From Blautia sp. Marseille-P3087 (GTDB lineage: Bacteria > Bacillota > Clostridia > Lachnospirales > Lachnospiraceae): 64,000 nt of DNA. Position 1 is the stretch's first letter, and each line of letters begins with the position of its first letter. A program made the position numbers and the translations under genes. Under the pieces are notes generated by a model that saw only the letters and a list, made by a program, of their open reading frames with translations, was not told the origin of the DNA and searched no databases. Positions 39,781-48,897 of this stretch are shown one piece after another. The stretch spans positions 1,039,257 to 1,103,256 of the forward strand of contig NZ_LT635539.1 in NCBI RefSeq assembly GCF_900120195.1, read 5' to 3'.

Positions 39781-40056
39781 TTATGCATTTACCATGTCTT
39801 TCAGAGCTTTACCAGCTTTGAATTTCGGTGCTTTAGAAGCAGCGATTGTCATAGTCTCGCCTGTCTGTGGGTTTCTTCCTTCTCTTGCAGCTCTTTCGCT
39901 TACTTCAAATGTGCCAAAGCCTACAAGCTGAATTTTTCCACCTTTTTTTAATTCATCTGCTACAACATCAGTAAAAGATTTTAATACAGCCTCTACGTCT
40001 TTCTTGGAAAGGTTTGTTTCTTTCGCCATAGCTGCTACTAATTCTGTTTTATTCAT
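39781..40056 (-). CDS. hup: HU-family DNA-binding protein
   Basis: 91 residues, the normal HU length. KTELVAAMAKETNLSKKDVEAVLKSFTDVVADELKKGGKIQLVGFGTFEVSERAAREGRNPQTGETMTIAASKAPKFKAGKALKD is a full HU sequence with the RNPQTG arm that inserts into the minor groove. It packages the chromosome. Promoter TTGACA/17 bp/TATATA at 40129-40157. Confidence 0.96.
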   Translation of the reverse strand: MNKTELVAAMAKETNLSKKDVEAVLKSFTDVVADELKKGGKIQLVGFGTFEVSERAAREGRNPQTGETMTIAASKAPKFKAGKALKDMVNA

Positions 40057-40128
40057 GGTGTTCCTCCTCTAAAAACCTCATTCTTATTTATTGCGTAATG
40101 CTACCCGGCATAAGCACGCTATCTACTA

Positions 40129-40157
40129 TATATATACTCTTTTCGTCAAATTGTCAA
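40129..40157 (-). promoter_or_regulatory. Promoter of hup
   Basis: TTGACA (complement of 40152-40157), 17-bp spacer, TATATA (complement of 40129-40134), within an AT-rich stretch upstream of hup. Confidence 0.7.
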
Positions 40158-40168
40158 GGCTTTTCCTA

Positions 40169-40585
40169 TCACATCTGATTCTCATGTGCTCTTTTATTAT
40201 TGTTGCTGTTGCTTTTTGCGGATTGTTCTTTTGCTTTCAGTGCTTCCCAGGAAAGGGAACACAGTTCGCTGTCCTCCGGTGCAAAAATCTTCGGATGCCG
40301 AAATTTCATCTTATCGGTGACTCCGGAAATAACATCCCCGACCGTAAAAAGCCCCTCTTCCTGAGCAATCAGGCTGTGAAGCGCAACCTGAAATAATACA
40401 TCTCCAAGTTCCTCACAGAGATTGTCACTGTCTCCGGTTCTGTTCAGCCGGTCAATTCCATCCAGCACTTCCTGCGATTCTTCTACAAGATATTTCTTCA
40501 GGCTCTCATGCGTCTGTACGCTGTCCCACGGACATTTCTCACGTATCGTGCGGACGACTTCCATAAATCTGTCAAATTCCTGCAT
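40169..40585 (-). CDS. mazG: MazG-type nucleoside triphosphate pyrophosphohydrolase
   Basis: 138 residues. The single MazG domain is MEVVRTIREKCPWDSVQTHESLKKYLVEESQEVLDGID.....LCEELGDVLFQVALHSLIAQE, with the EExxE...ExxD metal-binding motif. It hydrolyses noncanonical NTPs. The protein corresponds to the C-terminal half of the Bacillus YabN fusion, without its methyltransferase part. It ends in a low-complexity tail (SNSNNNKR). Conserved position ahead of hup. Confidence 0.92.
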   Translation of the reverse strand: MQEFDRFMEVVRTIREKCPWDSVQTHESLKKYLVEESQEVLDGIDRLNRTGDSDNLCEELGDVLFQVALHSLIAQEEGLFTVGDVISGVTDKMKFRHPKIFAPEDSELCSLSWEALKAKEQSAKSNSNNNKRAHENQM

Positions 40586-40600
40586 ATACCTGTGTCCTGA

Positions 40601-42334
40601 TTATTTCATGGAGTCAACCATGTCAAGAACTGCCTTACCCATAATTTCGGATTTTTTATCTGCATCAGCAAGAGAAGTTCCTTTAACACCATAGTAGAAT
40701 TTTACCTTCGGCTCTGTTCCGGACGGACGAACGCATACCCATGCATCATCTGTCAGTTCATAATACAGAACATTGGAATTCGGAAGTCCTGTCGCTTTTA
40801 CTTCACCTGTCGCAAGATCTTTGATGGTGTCTGCCTTGTAATCTCTTACAGCAACTACTTTGTGTCCTGCAAATTCTGCCGGCGGATTCTGACGCAGAGA
40901 ATTCATGATCTCCTGAATCTTCTGAAGTCCTTCGATTCCCTTCATTGTTACAGACTGGATCGCATCTTTATAATAGCCAAACTGCTCATACATCTCGATC
41001 ATTGCATCCCAAAGAGTCTTGCCCTGTGTTTTGTAGTATGCTGCTGCCTCGCAAAGTGCCATAGTCGCTACGATTGCGTCCTTGTCTCTTGCATATGTAC
41101 CGATCAGGCAGCCATAGCTTTCCTCAAAGCCAAACAGGTAGGAACCTCTTCCACTCTTCTCAAAGCCGAGGATCTGCTGTCCGATAAACTTGAATCCGGT
41201 CAGTACTTCGATCAGTTTTACACCGTAGCCTTTTGCGATTGCATCGGCAAGGTTTGTAGTTACGATTGTCTTGATCAGCGCACCATCTTCCGGAAGGCTT
41301 CCGTTTACTGCCTTTCTCTGGCTGAGTTCATAGTTAGCAAGGAGACATCCTGACATGTTACCTGTCAGATCATGATATTCGCCATTTTTATCTTTGACAC
41401 GTACACCAAGACGGTCTGCATCCGGGTCAGTTGCAAGAACGAGGTCTGCATCTACTTCTTTTGCAAGTTTCAGACCAAGCTCAAAAGCTTCTGCCGCTTC
41501 CGGATTCGGATAGCTGACAGTCGGGAAATCTCCGTCAGGAAGTTCCTGCTCTTTTACTACATAAACGTTCTCAAATCCGAGTTCTTTAAGGATTCTTCTT
41601 GCAGGGATATTTCCTGTTCCGTGAAGAGGTGTATAAACGATTTTGAGGTTCTTACCCTCTTTCTCGATTGCATCCATATGGATGACCTGTTTCTTAAGTT
41701 CTGACATGTAAGCATCGTCAACTTCTTTGCCGATTACCTGGAACAGACCTGCTTTTTCTGCTTCTGCCTTGTCCATGGTCTTAACGGTATTCCAGTCGGA
41801 GATAGACTTAACTTCTCCCATGATACCACTGTCATGCGGTGGTGTGATCTGTGCACCATCTTCCCAGTATACTTTATATCCGTTGTATTCCGGTGGGTTG
41901 TGGCTGGCTGTTACGTTGATACCTGCCACGCAGCCCAGATGACGTACTGCAAAAGAAAGTTCCGGTGTCGGTCTTAAAGATTCAAAGATATAAGCTTTGA
42001 TTCCGTTTGCTGCCAGACAGAGTGCTGCTTCCTCGGCAAATTCCGGAGACATATGGCGGGAATCGTATGCGATTGCAACGCCCTGTGCTTTCTTGTCTAC
42101 TTTTGCAATGTAGTTTGCAAGTCCCTGTGTAGCTCTTCTGACTACATAGATGTTCATGCGGTTGGTTCCTGCACCGATGATTCCACGCAGACCTGCGGTA
42201 CCAAATTCCAGATCCATATAAAAACGTTCTTTTATTTCATTTTCGTCTTCTGAAATCCCTTTTAATTCCTCTTTTATTGCTTCATCGAAGTATGGGTTTG
42301 CAAGCCACTGTTCATAAATTTCTCTGTATTCCAT
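40601..42334 (-). CDS. pgcA: Phosphoglucomutase (alpha-D-phosphohexomutase family)
   Basis: 577 residues. The catalytic Ser is at about 144 in VTASHNPPEYNGYK, the metal site is TDPDADRLGV, and substrate/phosphate-binding motifs are FGFEESYG and VRPSGTEPKVKFY. It interconverts glucose-1-phosphate and glucose-6-phosphate, needed for glycogen, cell-wall and exopolysaccharide precursors. Length and the N-terminal FGTAGLRG place it in the PgcA/Pgm2 group. 16 bases upstream of mazG in the same direction. Confidence 0.94.
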   Translation of the reverse strand: MEYREIYEQWLANPYFDEAIKEELKGISEDENEIKERFYMDLEFGTAGLRGIIGAGTNRMNIYVVRRATQGLANYIAKVDKKAQGVAIAYDSRHMSPEFAEEAALCLAANGIKAYIFESLRPTPELSFAVRHLGCVAGINVTASHNPPEYNGYKVYWEDGAQITPPHDSGIMGEVKSISDWNTVKTMDKAEAEKAGLFQVIGKEVDDAYMSELKKQVIHMDAIEKEGKNLKIVYTPLHGTGNIPARRILKELGFENVYVVKEQELPDGDFPTVSYPNPEAAEAFELGLKLAKEVDADLVLATDPDADRLGVRVKDKNGEYHDLTGNMSGCLLANYELSQRKAVNGSLPEDGALIKTIVTTNLADAIAKGYGVKLIEVLTGFKFIGQQILGFEKSGRGSYLFGFEESYGCLIGTYARDKDAIVATMALCEAAAYYKTQGKTLWDAMIEMYEQFGYYKDAIQSVTMKGIEGLQKIQEIMNSLRQNPPAEFAGHKVVAVRDYKADTIKDLATGEVKATGLPNSNVLYYELTDDAWVCVRPSGTEPKVKFYYGVKGTSLADADKKSEIMGKAVLDMVDSMK

Positions 42335-42437
42335 ACGGAAAATACCTCCCTGTACATTGTATTTCCGGTCATCTCTGACCGTTATTTATGATTTCTCATT
42401 ATACACCTGTTGCCCTGAAAAAGGAAGTATAATTCAC

Positions 42438-43421
42438 TTAAAACGGATAGCTTCCAAAGCATTTCCTGATAAAATATTCCCAGTTTTCTTTCTGTCTGAC
42501 AAGATTCTGCAATTTCTCTGTATTTTTTCTGGAAACCAGTGTTTTTTTGTGTACATAATAATAGTTCGCAAGCTTCCAGTATTTCTCCGGATAGCTGAAA
42601 CGAATGCGCAGATTTTCCCATTCAGATGTTGTGATCGGCTTCTTCTGGTGATAGGCACGCAGCATCTCCATTCCGATACGCACATCCCAGCTGTATTTTT
42701 CGAGAATTTTTCTCATAAAGCGATACAGATCCGAAATCTGCACATCAAATCCCCAATGTTCAAAGTTTGTAACGGCAGTCCCCGGTTTCAGCATCAGCAC
42801 ATTATGCTGATTATACTCTCCATGACAGACTTTTCCCTGTTCAATTGCTTCTTTTCGAAGGCCGGCATAATCCGATTCTCTCAATTCCATAAGCGCCCTC
42901 TCTCCTGCTGTCAGAAAGCTTTCCACCGTAGCCAGATACAATTTTTCAAAAGAACAGACTGCACCTTTTTTACGGATAAAGCTGCGTATTTTTTTTAATT
43001 CCTGATTATGTCTCTGATATTCGTCCTCAAGGGAAGGTTCTACATAAAATTCTACCACGGGCATCTGCATTTTCGCATGAATCTGCGCAAGCATACGAAT
43101 ACTGCGAAAAATATCTTCTCTGGAACGTGTATCACACTCCCGTCCCTCGTACCACTGCTGAATAGTATACGGAATTCCGTCACGATCCTTCGCAACAAGC
43201 GCACCTTCCTGATTTGAAATATAACAGTCTACCAAACATTCCTGTTCCGACAATTTTTCAAGAAGTTCCTGCTGCTTCTGAAGTTTTTTCTCTGTCCCGC
43301 CAAATTCCCTTATGATGACCAGACCTTTTTCCGTCCTGCAAAGAAGCGCACCTCTCGTACGCGCGGAAGACTCTGCATTCAGTCCGTACTGCTCCAGTAT
43401 GCTCAGTCCATAATCATACAA
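42438..43421 (-). CDS. CotS-family spore coat protein (kinase-like fold)
   Basis: 327 residues. The family pattern is an aminoglycoside-phosphotransferase-like fold: ALLCRTEKGLVIIREF as the nucleotide strand, AQIHAKM, and a catalytic loop CHGEYNQHNVLM followed by VTNFEHWGFDVQISDLYRFMRK, corresponding to HGDxxxxN and the metal Asp. Glu replaces the catalytic Asp, so kinase activity is doubtful. CotS proteins are in the spore coat inner layers. TTG start with AGGAGGGGG about 10 bases upstream. Alone between a repeat element and the mutase gene. Confidence 0.8.
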   Translation of the reverse strand: MYDYGLSILEQYGLNAESSARTRGALLCRTEKGLVIIREFGGTEKKLQKQQELLEKLSEQECLVDCYISNQEGALVAKDRDGIPYTIQQWYEGRECDTRSREDIFRSIRMLAQIHAKMQMPVVEFYVEPSLEDEYQRHNQELKKIRSFIRKKGAVCSFEKLYLATVESFLTAGERALMELRESDYAGLRKEAIEQGKVCHGEYNQHNVLMLKPGTAVTNFEHWGFDVQISDLYRFMRKILEKYSWDVRIGMEMLRAYHQKKPITTSEWENLRIRFSYPEKYWKLANYYYVHKKTLVSRKNTEKLQNLVRQKENWEYFIRKCFGSYPF

Positions 43422-43452
43422 ATAAAAATCCCCCTCCTGATTTGATACCTTC

Positions 43453-43498
43453 GTAACTGTTCAGTACCCTCGCGGAATACTACCTACTGAATAGTTAC
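43453..43498. repeat. Palindromic repeat element, copy 2
   Basis: GTAACTGTTCAGTACC... ...TACTGAATAGTTAC: the two ends are inverted repeats and match copy 1 at 31761. This copy lacks the inner ~22 bases found there. It lies between the CotS-like gene and the cca terminator. Confidence 0.6.
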
Positions 43499-43541
43499 AT
43501 TTTTTCTATCTTATGTCCCGGTCAGAGAAGAAATGCAAAAA

Positions 43542-43577
43542 GGAATTTCCTGAGGCAAAAAGCCTCTCGGAAATCCC
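43542..43577 (-). terminator. Terminator of proS-cca
   Basis: GGAATTTCCTGAGGC pairs with GCCTCTCGGAAATCCC (one bulge), loop AAAAA; on the minus strand CCTTTTTGC follows. Confidence 0.8.
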
Positions 43578-43598
43578 TTCGCTATTGTTTCTATAAAA

Positions 43599-44924
43599 TT
43601 ATCGTTCTTTCAGAAGTGCCAGAAGTTTTTCTCTGTCATTGTCCTGTGGATATTCCAGAACGTGATCCAGCATTTTTTTCAGAATCTCACCCAGTTCCGG
43701 CCCCGGCTTATAACCTGCACTTATCAGATCACGTCCGGTCACTGCCAGTGTTTTCAGAGAAACACACTGCTTCTGCTCCAGAACCCTGTGATAACATTCT
43801 GTCACCCCTTGCAGACGGGCCGCTTTTTCTTCACGGTGATACTCACTCTGCGCAAGCATATCCGCCTCCTGCACCTCAAGATACAATGGAAAAAGTTCCT
43901 CCCCGATCCGGTTTACCGCGTGCCTTACTGAACGCATTTCCGGCATCGGACGATCATCATGATACCTGATCAGTCTGGTTACTTTACTGATCGTATCGTT
44001 ATCAAATTTCAGGCGGCGCAGGATGGTTTTGGCCATCTTTTCACCTTCCGTTGCGTGCATCTTGAAATGATCGCGTCCATTTTCATCCGTCTTTCGCATG
44101 ACTGGTTTCGCAATATCATGAAGCAGCATCGTCAGGCGAAGTACCTTATCAGGACGGATCAGCATCATACTGTTCAGAATATGCTCGCCCACCGTATAAC
44201 AGTGATGCGGTGTATTCTGTTCCGTCTCCATACACCGGTCAAACTCCGGCAGAAACTCTTTCGTGATTCCGGTCTCATATGCCACCCGCAGATAATCCGG
44301 ATGAGGCGAAGCCAGAAGTTTCACAAGTTCAGTCTGGATTCTTTCTGCGCTGACACACTTCAGATTTGGTGCCAGTGCACGAATACCGCTCTTTGTTTCT
44401 TTTTCAATCGTAAATCCCAACTGTGCAGAAAAACGTACCGCACGGAGAATGCGAAGCGCATCTTCATGGAAGCGTTCCATCGGATCTCCGACGCAGCGGA
44501 TGATCTTCGCCTGCATGTCTTCCATTCCGTGAAAAAGATCGACCAGACCTCTTACCGGATGATACGCCATCGCATTGATCGTAAAATCACGTCGTTTCAG
44601 GTCTTCTTCAAGGCTCGAAGTAAACATCACCTGCTTCGGATGGCGGCCGTCTTCATAGTCACCATCCACGCGGTAAGTCGTCACTTCATAGCCTTCTTTG
44701 TCCATCAGTACAGTTACGGTGCCATGCTGCAGCCCGGTATCCACTGTGCGGTGAAAAAGCTCTTTTACCTGCTCCGGCGATGCCGAAGTCGTAATATCCC
44801 AGTCATCTGGTGTACGTCCCAGGATAGAATCCCGCACACAGCCGCCGACCACATAGGCTTCATAACCGTTTTCCTCTAAAATGTGCAGTATTTTTTCCGC
44901 ATTGGAAGGAATCGTTAATTTCAT
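43599..44924 (-). CDS. cca: CCA-adding tRNA nucleotidyltransferase
   Basis: 441 residues from the ATG at 44924, with GGAAGAG about 12 bases upstream, one base before the proS stop; the open frame upstream lies inside proS. Motifs: YVVGGCVRDSILGRTPDDWDITTSA (nucleotidyltransferase with the DxD pair), RRDFTINAMAYHP, EDALRILRAVRFSAQLGF, and a C-terminal HD domain (TMLLHDIAKPVMRKTD). It adds or repairs the CCA end of tRNAs, needed here because the tRNA genes in the window do not encode CCA. Confidence 0.94.
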   Translation of the reverse strand: MKLTIPSNAEKILHILEENGYEAYVVGGCVRDSILGRTPDDWDITTSASPEQVKELFHRTVDTGLQHGTVTVLMDKEGYEVTTYRVDGDYEDGRHPKQVMFTSSLEEDLKRRDFTINAMAYHPVRGLVDLFHGMEDMQAKIIRCVGDPMERFHEDALRILRAVRFSAQLGFTIEKETKSGIRALAPNLKCVSAERIQTELVKLLASPHPDYLRVAYETGITKEFLPEFDRCMETEQNTPHHCYTVGEHILNSMMLIRPDKVLRLTMLLHDIAKPVMRKTDENGRDHFKMHATEGEKMAKTILRRLKFDNDTISKVTRLIRYHDDRPMPEMRSVRHAVNRIGEELFPLYLEVQEADMLAQSEYHREEKAARLQGVTECYHRVLEQKQCVSLKTLAVTGRDLISAGYKPGPELGEILKKMLDHVLEYPQDNDREKLLALLKER

Positions 44925-44925
44925 A

Positions 44926-46359
44926 TTAGTATGCTCTTCCCCAGTAAACCATCTTCTTCGCCGGTTTTCCGCAGCATACGCAGACATCACTTAAATGTTC
45001 CTGCTCAAATGGCATACATCTGGATGTTGCCTGTACATCTTCTTTGATCTTGTCTTCGCATTCGCGATTTCCACACCACATAGCTTTGACAAATCCCGGT
45101 TTGTTATTGATGGTGTCTTTGAATTCTTCGTAATTTGTTGCAACATAAGTATGAGCGTCACGATGCGCACGTGCACGTTCCAGCATTTCTTTCTGCATGA
45201 GATCAAGAACTTCCTGAACTTTGGAAGCCAGCTCATCGAAGGACACCACATATTTTTCTCTTGTATCACGACGGCAGATTACAGCCTGTCCGTTCTCGAT
45301 ATCCTTCGGTCCACATTCGATACGAATCGGAATACCACGCATTTCCTGCTCTGCAAATTTGAATCCCGGACTTCTGTCGGTATCGTCCACTTTAACACGG
45401 ATGCCTGCTGCTTTCAGTGCTGCAAACAGTTCGTCTGCTTTTTCCAGGACTCCTTCTTTACGCTGCTGGATTGGGATGATCACTGCCTGTGTCGGAGCAA
45501 TTCTCGGAGGCAGGACAAGTCCGCTGTTGTCACCATGAACCATGATGATCGCACCGATCATACGTGTTGTCATTCCCCATGATGTCTGGTGTACATATTT
45601 CAGAGTGTTATCCTTATCTGTGTACTGAATACCAAATGCTTTTGCAAATCCGTCACCGAAGTTATGGCTGGTACCGGACTGAAGTGCCTTACCGTCATGC
45701 ATCAGGGATTCGATCGTATACGTAGCTACCGCACCTGCAAATTTCTCTTTGTCTGTTTTCTGGCCTTTGATAACCGGAATTGCAAGAACTTCTTCACAGA
45801 AATCGGCATACAGATTCAGCATCTGGATTGTTCTCTCTTCCGCTTCTTCTGCCGTTGCATGAGCAGTATGTCCTTCCTGCCACAGGAACTCTCTGGAACG
45901 AAGGAACGGACGTGTTGTTTTTTCCCAGCGCACTACGGAACACCACTGATTGTATACTTTCGGCAGATCTCTGTGGGACTGGATATCTTTCTGATAGAAA
46001 TCACAGAACAGAGTTTCAGAAGTCGGACGTACACAGAGACGTTCCTGAAGTTCATTCAGTCCACCATGCGTTACCCATGCTACTTCCGGTGCAAAACCTT
46101 CTACGTGGTCTTTTTCTTTCTGCAGAAGAGATTCCGGAATAAACATCGGCATGTATACATTCTGTACACCTGTCTCTTTGAATCTGCGGTCAAGTTCATG
46201 CTGGATGTTTTCCCAGATTGCATAACCTGCCGGTTTAATTGCCATGCATCCTTTTACACTTGTGTAGCCGCACAGCTCTGCTTTTTTTACAACATCCGTA
46301 TACCACTGTGCAAAATCTTCCTCCATGGAAGTGATGGCTTCTACTAATTTCTTTGCCAT
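44926..46359 (-). CDS. proS: Prolyl-tRNA synthetase (short, ProS type 3)
   Basis: 477 residues, the eukaryote/archaeal-like type without the editing insertion. Class II motifs are seen in [31 protein letters not shown] (motif 1), [37 protein letters not shown] (motif 2) and [25 protein letters not shown], with a C-terminal Cys cluster ([11 protein letters not shown]...CVCCGK) that binds zinc. It charges tRNA-Pro. Expression is controlled by the T-box leader at 46405-46672. Confidence 0.96.
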   Translation of the reverse strand: MAKKLVEAITSMEEDFAQWYTDVVKKAELCGYTSVKGCMAIKPAGYAIWENIQHELDRRFKETGVQNVYMPMFIPESLLQKEKDHVEGFAPEVAWVTHGGLNELQERLCVRPTSETLFCDFYQKDIQSHRDLPKVYNQWCSVVRWEKTTRPFLRSREFLWQEGHTAHATAEEAEERTIQMLNLYADFCEEVLAIPVIKGQKTDKEKFAGAVATYTIESLMHDGKALQSGTSHNFGDGFAKAFGIQYTDKDNTLKYVHQTSWGMTTRMIGAIIMVHGDNSGLVLPPRIAPTQAVIIPIQQRKEGVLEKADELFAALKAAGIRVKVDDTDRSPGFKFAEQEMRGIPIRIECGPKDIENGQAVICRRDTREKYVVSFDELASKVQEVLDLMQKEMLERARAHRDAHTYVATNYEEFKDTINNKPGFVKAMWCGNRECEDKIKEDVQATSRCMPFEQEHLSDVCVCCGKPAKKMVYWGRAY

Positions 46360-46404
46360 AGTTCTTTCTCCTTTTCTGAATGGTTCTTTTGTCAGATCAG
46401 AGGC

Positions 46405-46706
46405 AATAAAAAAAGTCCTCTGATCCCGGTAAAGGGACCGAAGGACTTCGGCGGTACCACCCTAATTAGCAATTAAAATAACAATTACTCTCTCAATATC
46501 CTTTAACGCCGGATCTACGCTGTACTTCAGTTGTACAGAGCTCCGAGGCCGGTTCCATGATTCACGCACAGGATCCTTCCACCATGCAGATCCCTCTCTG
46601 AGATTGCTCCTCATGTACTATTCTCATCATCGCCGGGTATGTGTGCCGAAACCTTAAGCCTGGCACATTTGCTATATATTTTATGCGAAATATCCGTCGA
46701 TGTCAA
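46405..46706 (-). promoter_or_regulatory. T-box riboswitch and promoter of proS
   Basis: Promoter TTGACA (complement of 46701-46706), 17-bp spacer, TAAAAT (complement of 46678-46683). The leader carries the conserved T-box sequence AGGGTGGTACCGC (complement of about 46450-46462), which pairs with uncharged tRNA, and a terminator with stem AGTCCTTCGG.../...AGAGGACT plus T-run (46408-46447). Stem I fills about 46500-46640. The specifier should be a Pro codon; I could not fix it with confidence. Confidence 0.92.
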
Positions 46707-46739
46707 GGGGCTGATTCGCAGAATCCTGCCGAAATGTTT

Positions 46740-47234
46740 TCAGACAGTAATATCAATCTTTCTTCCGCTTCTTTTGTATTTGTAATAGCGCACACCTGCT
46801 GCGTCCATCATCCGCTTGGATGCGATCACAGACGGCGTATGTTCGTATTTGTCACAGTCATAGATCACAGTCTTGATTCCTGCCTGAATGATCGCTTTTG
46901 CACATTCGTTACATGGAAACAGGGAAACATAAAGCTTCGCACCTTCCAGACTTCCCCCACGATAATTCAGGATTGCATTGAGTTCACTGTGTGTCACATA
47001 CAGATATTTGGTATCCAGTGGCTCGCCTTCTCTCGCCCATGGGAATTCATCATCAGAACATCCCTTCGGAAATCCGTTGTACCCCATGGAAAGGATCTTA
47101 TTGTCCTCACTGACAATGCACGCTCCTACCTGTGAATTCGGATCTTTGGAGCGCATCCCGGAAAGCATTGCCACACCCATAAAGTATTCATCCCAGGAAA
47201 TGTAATCCTGTCTTTTCTGTATATGTACTGCCAT
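46740..47234 (-). CDS. Deoxycytidylate (dCMP) deaminase
   Basis: 164 residues from the ATG at 47234. Zinc motifs are THSELNAILN (HxE, with Ser between) and SLFPCNECAKAIIQAGI (PCxxC). The N-terminal part MGVAMLSGMRSKDPNSQVGACIV and the insert DEFPWAREGEPLDTKYLYVTH match dCMP deaminases/ComEB. It makes dUMP for thymidylate synthesis. The start of an upstream open frame (to 47270) lies across the intergenic hairpin and is not used here. Confidence 0.92.
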   Translation of the reverse strand: MAVHIQKRQDYISWDEYFMGVAMLSGMRSKDPNSQVGACIVSEDNKILSMGYNGFPKGCSDDEFPWAREGEPLDTKYLYVTHSELNAILNYRGGSLEGAKLYVSLFPCNECAKAIIQAGIKTVIYDCDKYEHTPSVIASKRMMDAAGVRYYKYKRSGRKIDITV

Positions 47235-47252
47235 TACAAAATCCCCCTTACA

Positions 47253-47288
47253 GATACCGGCTTCCCACAAAATGCAGGAGGCCGGTAT
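47253..47288 (-). terminator. Inverted repeat between rpiB and the dCMP deaminase gene
   Basis: ATACCGGC and GCCGGTAT form an 8-bp stem with an extra TCC/GGA pairing inside. There is no strong T-run on the minus strand, so it may attenuate or stabilise rather than terminate. Confidence 0.45.
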
Positions 47289-47307
47289 TTAAAATTCATA
47301 TGTTTAT

Positions 47308-47769
47308 TTAAATTTCCGGATATGCATCCGTAATGTCTGTATCTTCCTCGATCTGACTGATGCGACGGATATGACGCTCGTCCTCCGAGAACGGAGTGTT
47401 CAAGAATGTATCCACGATCTTAACTGCAAGCCCCGGTCCTACAACTCTTCCGCCCATTGCAAGAATATTGGCATTGTTGTGAAGACGTGTTGCCTCTGCA
47501 CTGAAGCAGTCTGAACAGAGTGCTGCACGGATTCCTTTGAATTTATTGGCAGTGATAGAAATACCAATACCGGTTCCGCATACCAGGATCCCCTTTTCGC
47601 AGTCTCCATTCTGAATTGCAATTGCAACTCTCTTAGCATAGATCGGATAATCTGTGGAGTCTGTGCTGTCACATCCAAAGTCCTGATATTCTATATGGTT
47701 CTCCTCCAAATATTTGATAATTTCCTGTTTCAGTTCATAACCACCATGGTCACATCCTAATGCTATCAT
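47308..47769 (-). CDS. rpiB: Ribose-5-phosphate isomerase B
   Basis: 153 residues. MIALGCDHGGYELKQEIIKYLEENHIEYQDFGCDS and GILVCGTGIGISITANKFKGIRAALC are the RpiB/LacAB signatures; Cys in VCGTG is the catalytic base. SAEATRLHNNANILAMGGRV follows. It links the pentose phosphate pathway to nucleotide sugars. The ATG overlaps the stop of the upstream TsaC/Sua5 gene by 4 bases, as in the ywl cluster of Bacillus. Confidence 0.95.
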   Translation of the reverse strand: MIALGCDHGGYELKQEIIKYLEENHIEYQDFGCDSTDSTDYPIYAKRVAIAIQNGDCEKGILVCGTGIGISITANKFKGIRAALCSDCFSAEATRLHNNANILAMGGRVVGPGLAVKIVDTFLNTPFSEDERHIRRISQIEEDTDITDAYPEI

Positions 47770-48830
47770 TTCTTTTCCTCCTGTGCATTTATAATTTTAT
47801 GTCCTGCTGCCTTTAAAAGGCGGTTCATAATAGCCTGTCCCATTCTCGGCGTATAAAATGCCTCAGAATAGATCAGATCTACCCGGTCATCATCAAAGTT
47901 TCGAAGGACTTCATAAAGATGATGTGCGATCGTTTCTTCTTCTTCTCTGCTTCCAATACTGAATACATCAGCGTGTGCATAACGGTCTTTTGTTTCATTA
48001 GTTGCAATCACGCCGACTTTAAGACCTTTCTTCTCTGCATCTGCACTCAGTCGGTTAATGCAGTCTATTACCTGCTCCTCTGTCCCTTCCACTATGGAAA
48101 GATCAGCTTTCGGTGCATAATGACGGTATTTCATGCCCGGTGCCTTCGGATGTACACTGTTATCCGTGATCAGAAGCCCCCGGTCCATACGGACATCCCC
48201 CAGCGTTTCTTTCAGCATTTCCAGCGAAATATATCCAGGTCTTAAAACTACCGGAACATCCTCGGTGAAATCTACGATCGTAGACTCCAGACCGATTCCC
48301 ACCTGTCCTCCGTCAATGATCATATCAATCGCATCACCGAGATCTTCTTCTACGTGCTCTGCCATCGTCGGACTCGGCCTTCCTGATGTATTGGCACTCG
48401 GTGCCGCAACAAAACCACCGGCTGCTTTGATAAGTTCCTGTGCGATCCGGTCACTTGGGAAACGGACAGCCACACTGTCCAGTCCTCCGGTCGTCTCCTT
48501 CGGTACAATGTCCGCCTTCGGAAGGATCATTGTCAGTGGACCCGGCCAGTATTTCTCCGCCAGAATCTTTGCACCTTGTGGAATCTCTGTCGTAATCTTT
48601 GCAAGCTGATCAATCTCTGCAATATGAACGATCAGCGGGTTATCTGACGGTCTTCCCTTCGCTGCATATATTTTCATGGAAGCCTGTGGATCCAGCGCGT
48701 TTCCGCCGAGCCCGTAAACCGTCTCCGTCGGAAATGCCACAAGTCCGCCTGCTTTCAGGATGTCTCCTGCTCTTTTTATGGCATCCATATCCAGATTTTC
48801 ACTGGTCATTGCCACAATCTGCGCTCTCAT
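47766..48830 (-). CDS. tsaC: Threonylcarbamoyl-AMP synthase (Sua5/YwlC type)
   Basis: 354 residues. The N-terminal YrdC domain (GGLVAFPTETVYGLGGNALD, IYAAKGRPSDNPLIVHI, GPLTMILPKA, VAVRFPSD, APSANTSGRPSPT) forms the active site. The C-terminal Sua5 domain starts around APGMKYRHYAPKADLSIVEG. It uses threonine, bicarbonate and ATP to make threonylcarbamoyl-AMP, the precursor of the t6A modification of tRNAs reading ANN codons. First gene of the operon with rpiB. Confidence 0.95.
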   Translation of the reverse strand: MRAQIVAMTSENLDMDAIKRAGDILKAGGLVAFPTETVYGLGGNALDPQASMKIYAAKGRPSDNPLIVHIAEIDQLAKITTEIPQGAKILAEKYWPGPLTMILPKADIVPKETTGGLDSVAVRFPSDRIAQELIKAAGGFVAAPSANTSGRPSPTMAEHVEEDLGDAIDMIIDGGQVGIGLESTIVDFTEDVPVVLRPGYISLEMLKETLGDVRMDRGLLITDNSVHPKAPGMKYRHYAPKADLSIVEGTEEQVIDCINRLSADAEKKGLKVGVIATNETKDRYAHADVFSIGSREEEETIAHHLYEVLRNFDDDRVDLIYSEAFYTPRMGQAIMNRLLKAAGHKIINAQEEKK

Positions 48831-48897
48831 ATCTTATGCTTCCTCTCATTTATCTGTATTGTTTTTCATTATAGTCTAAATCCGTTAATTCTACAAG

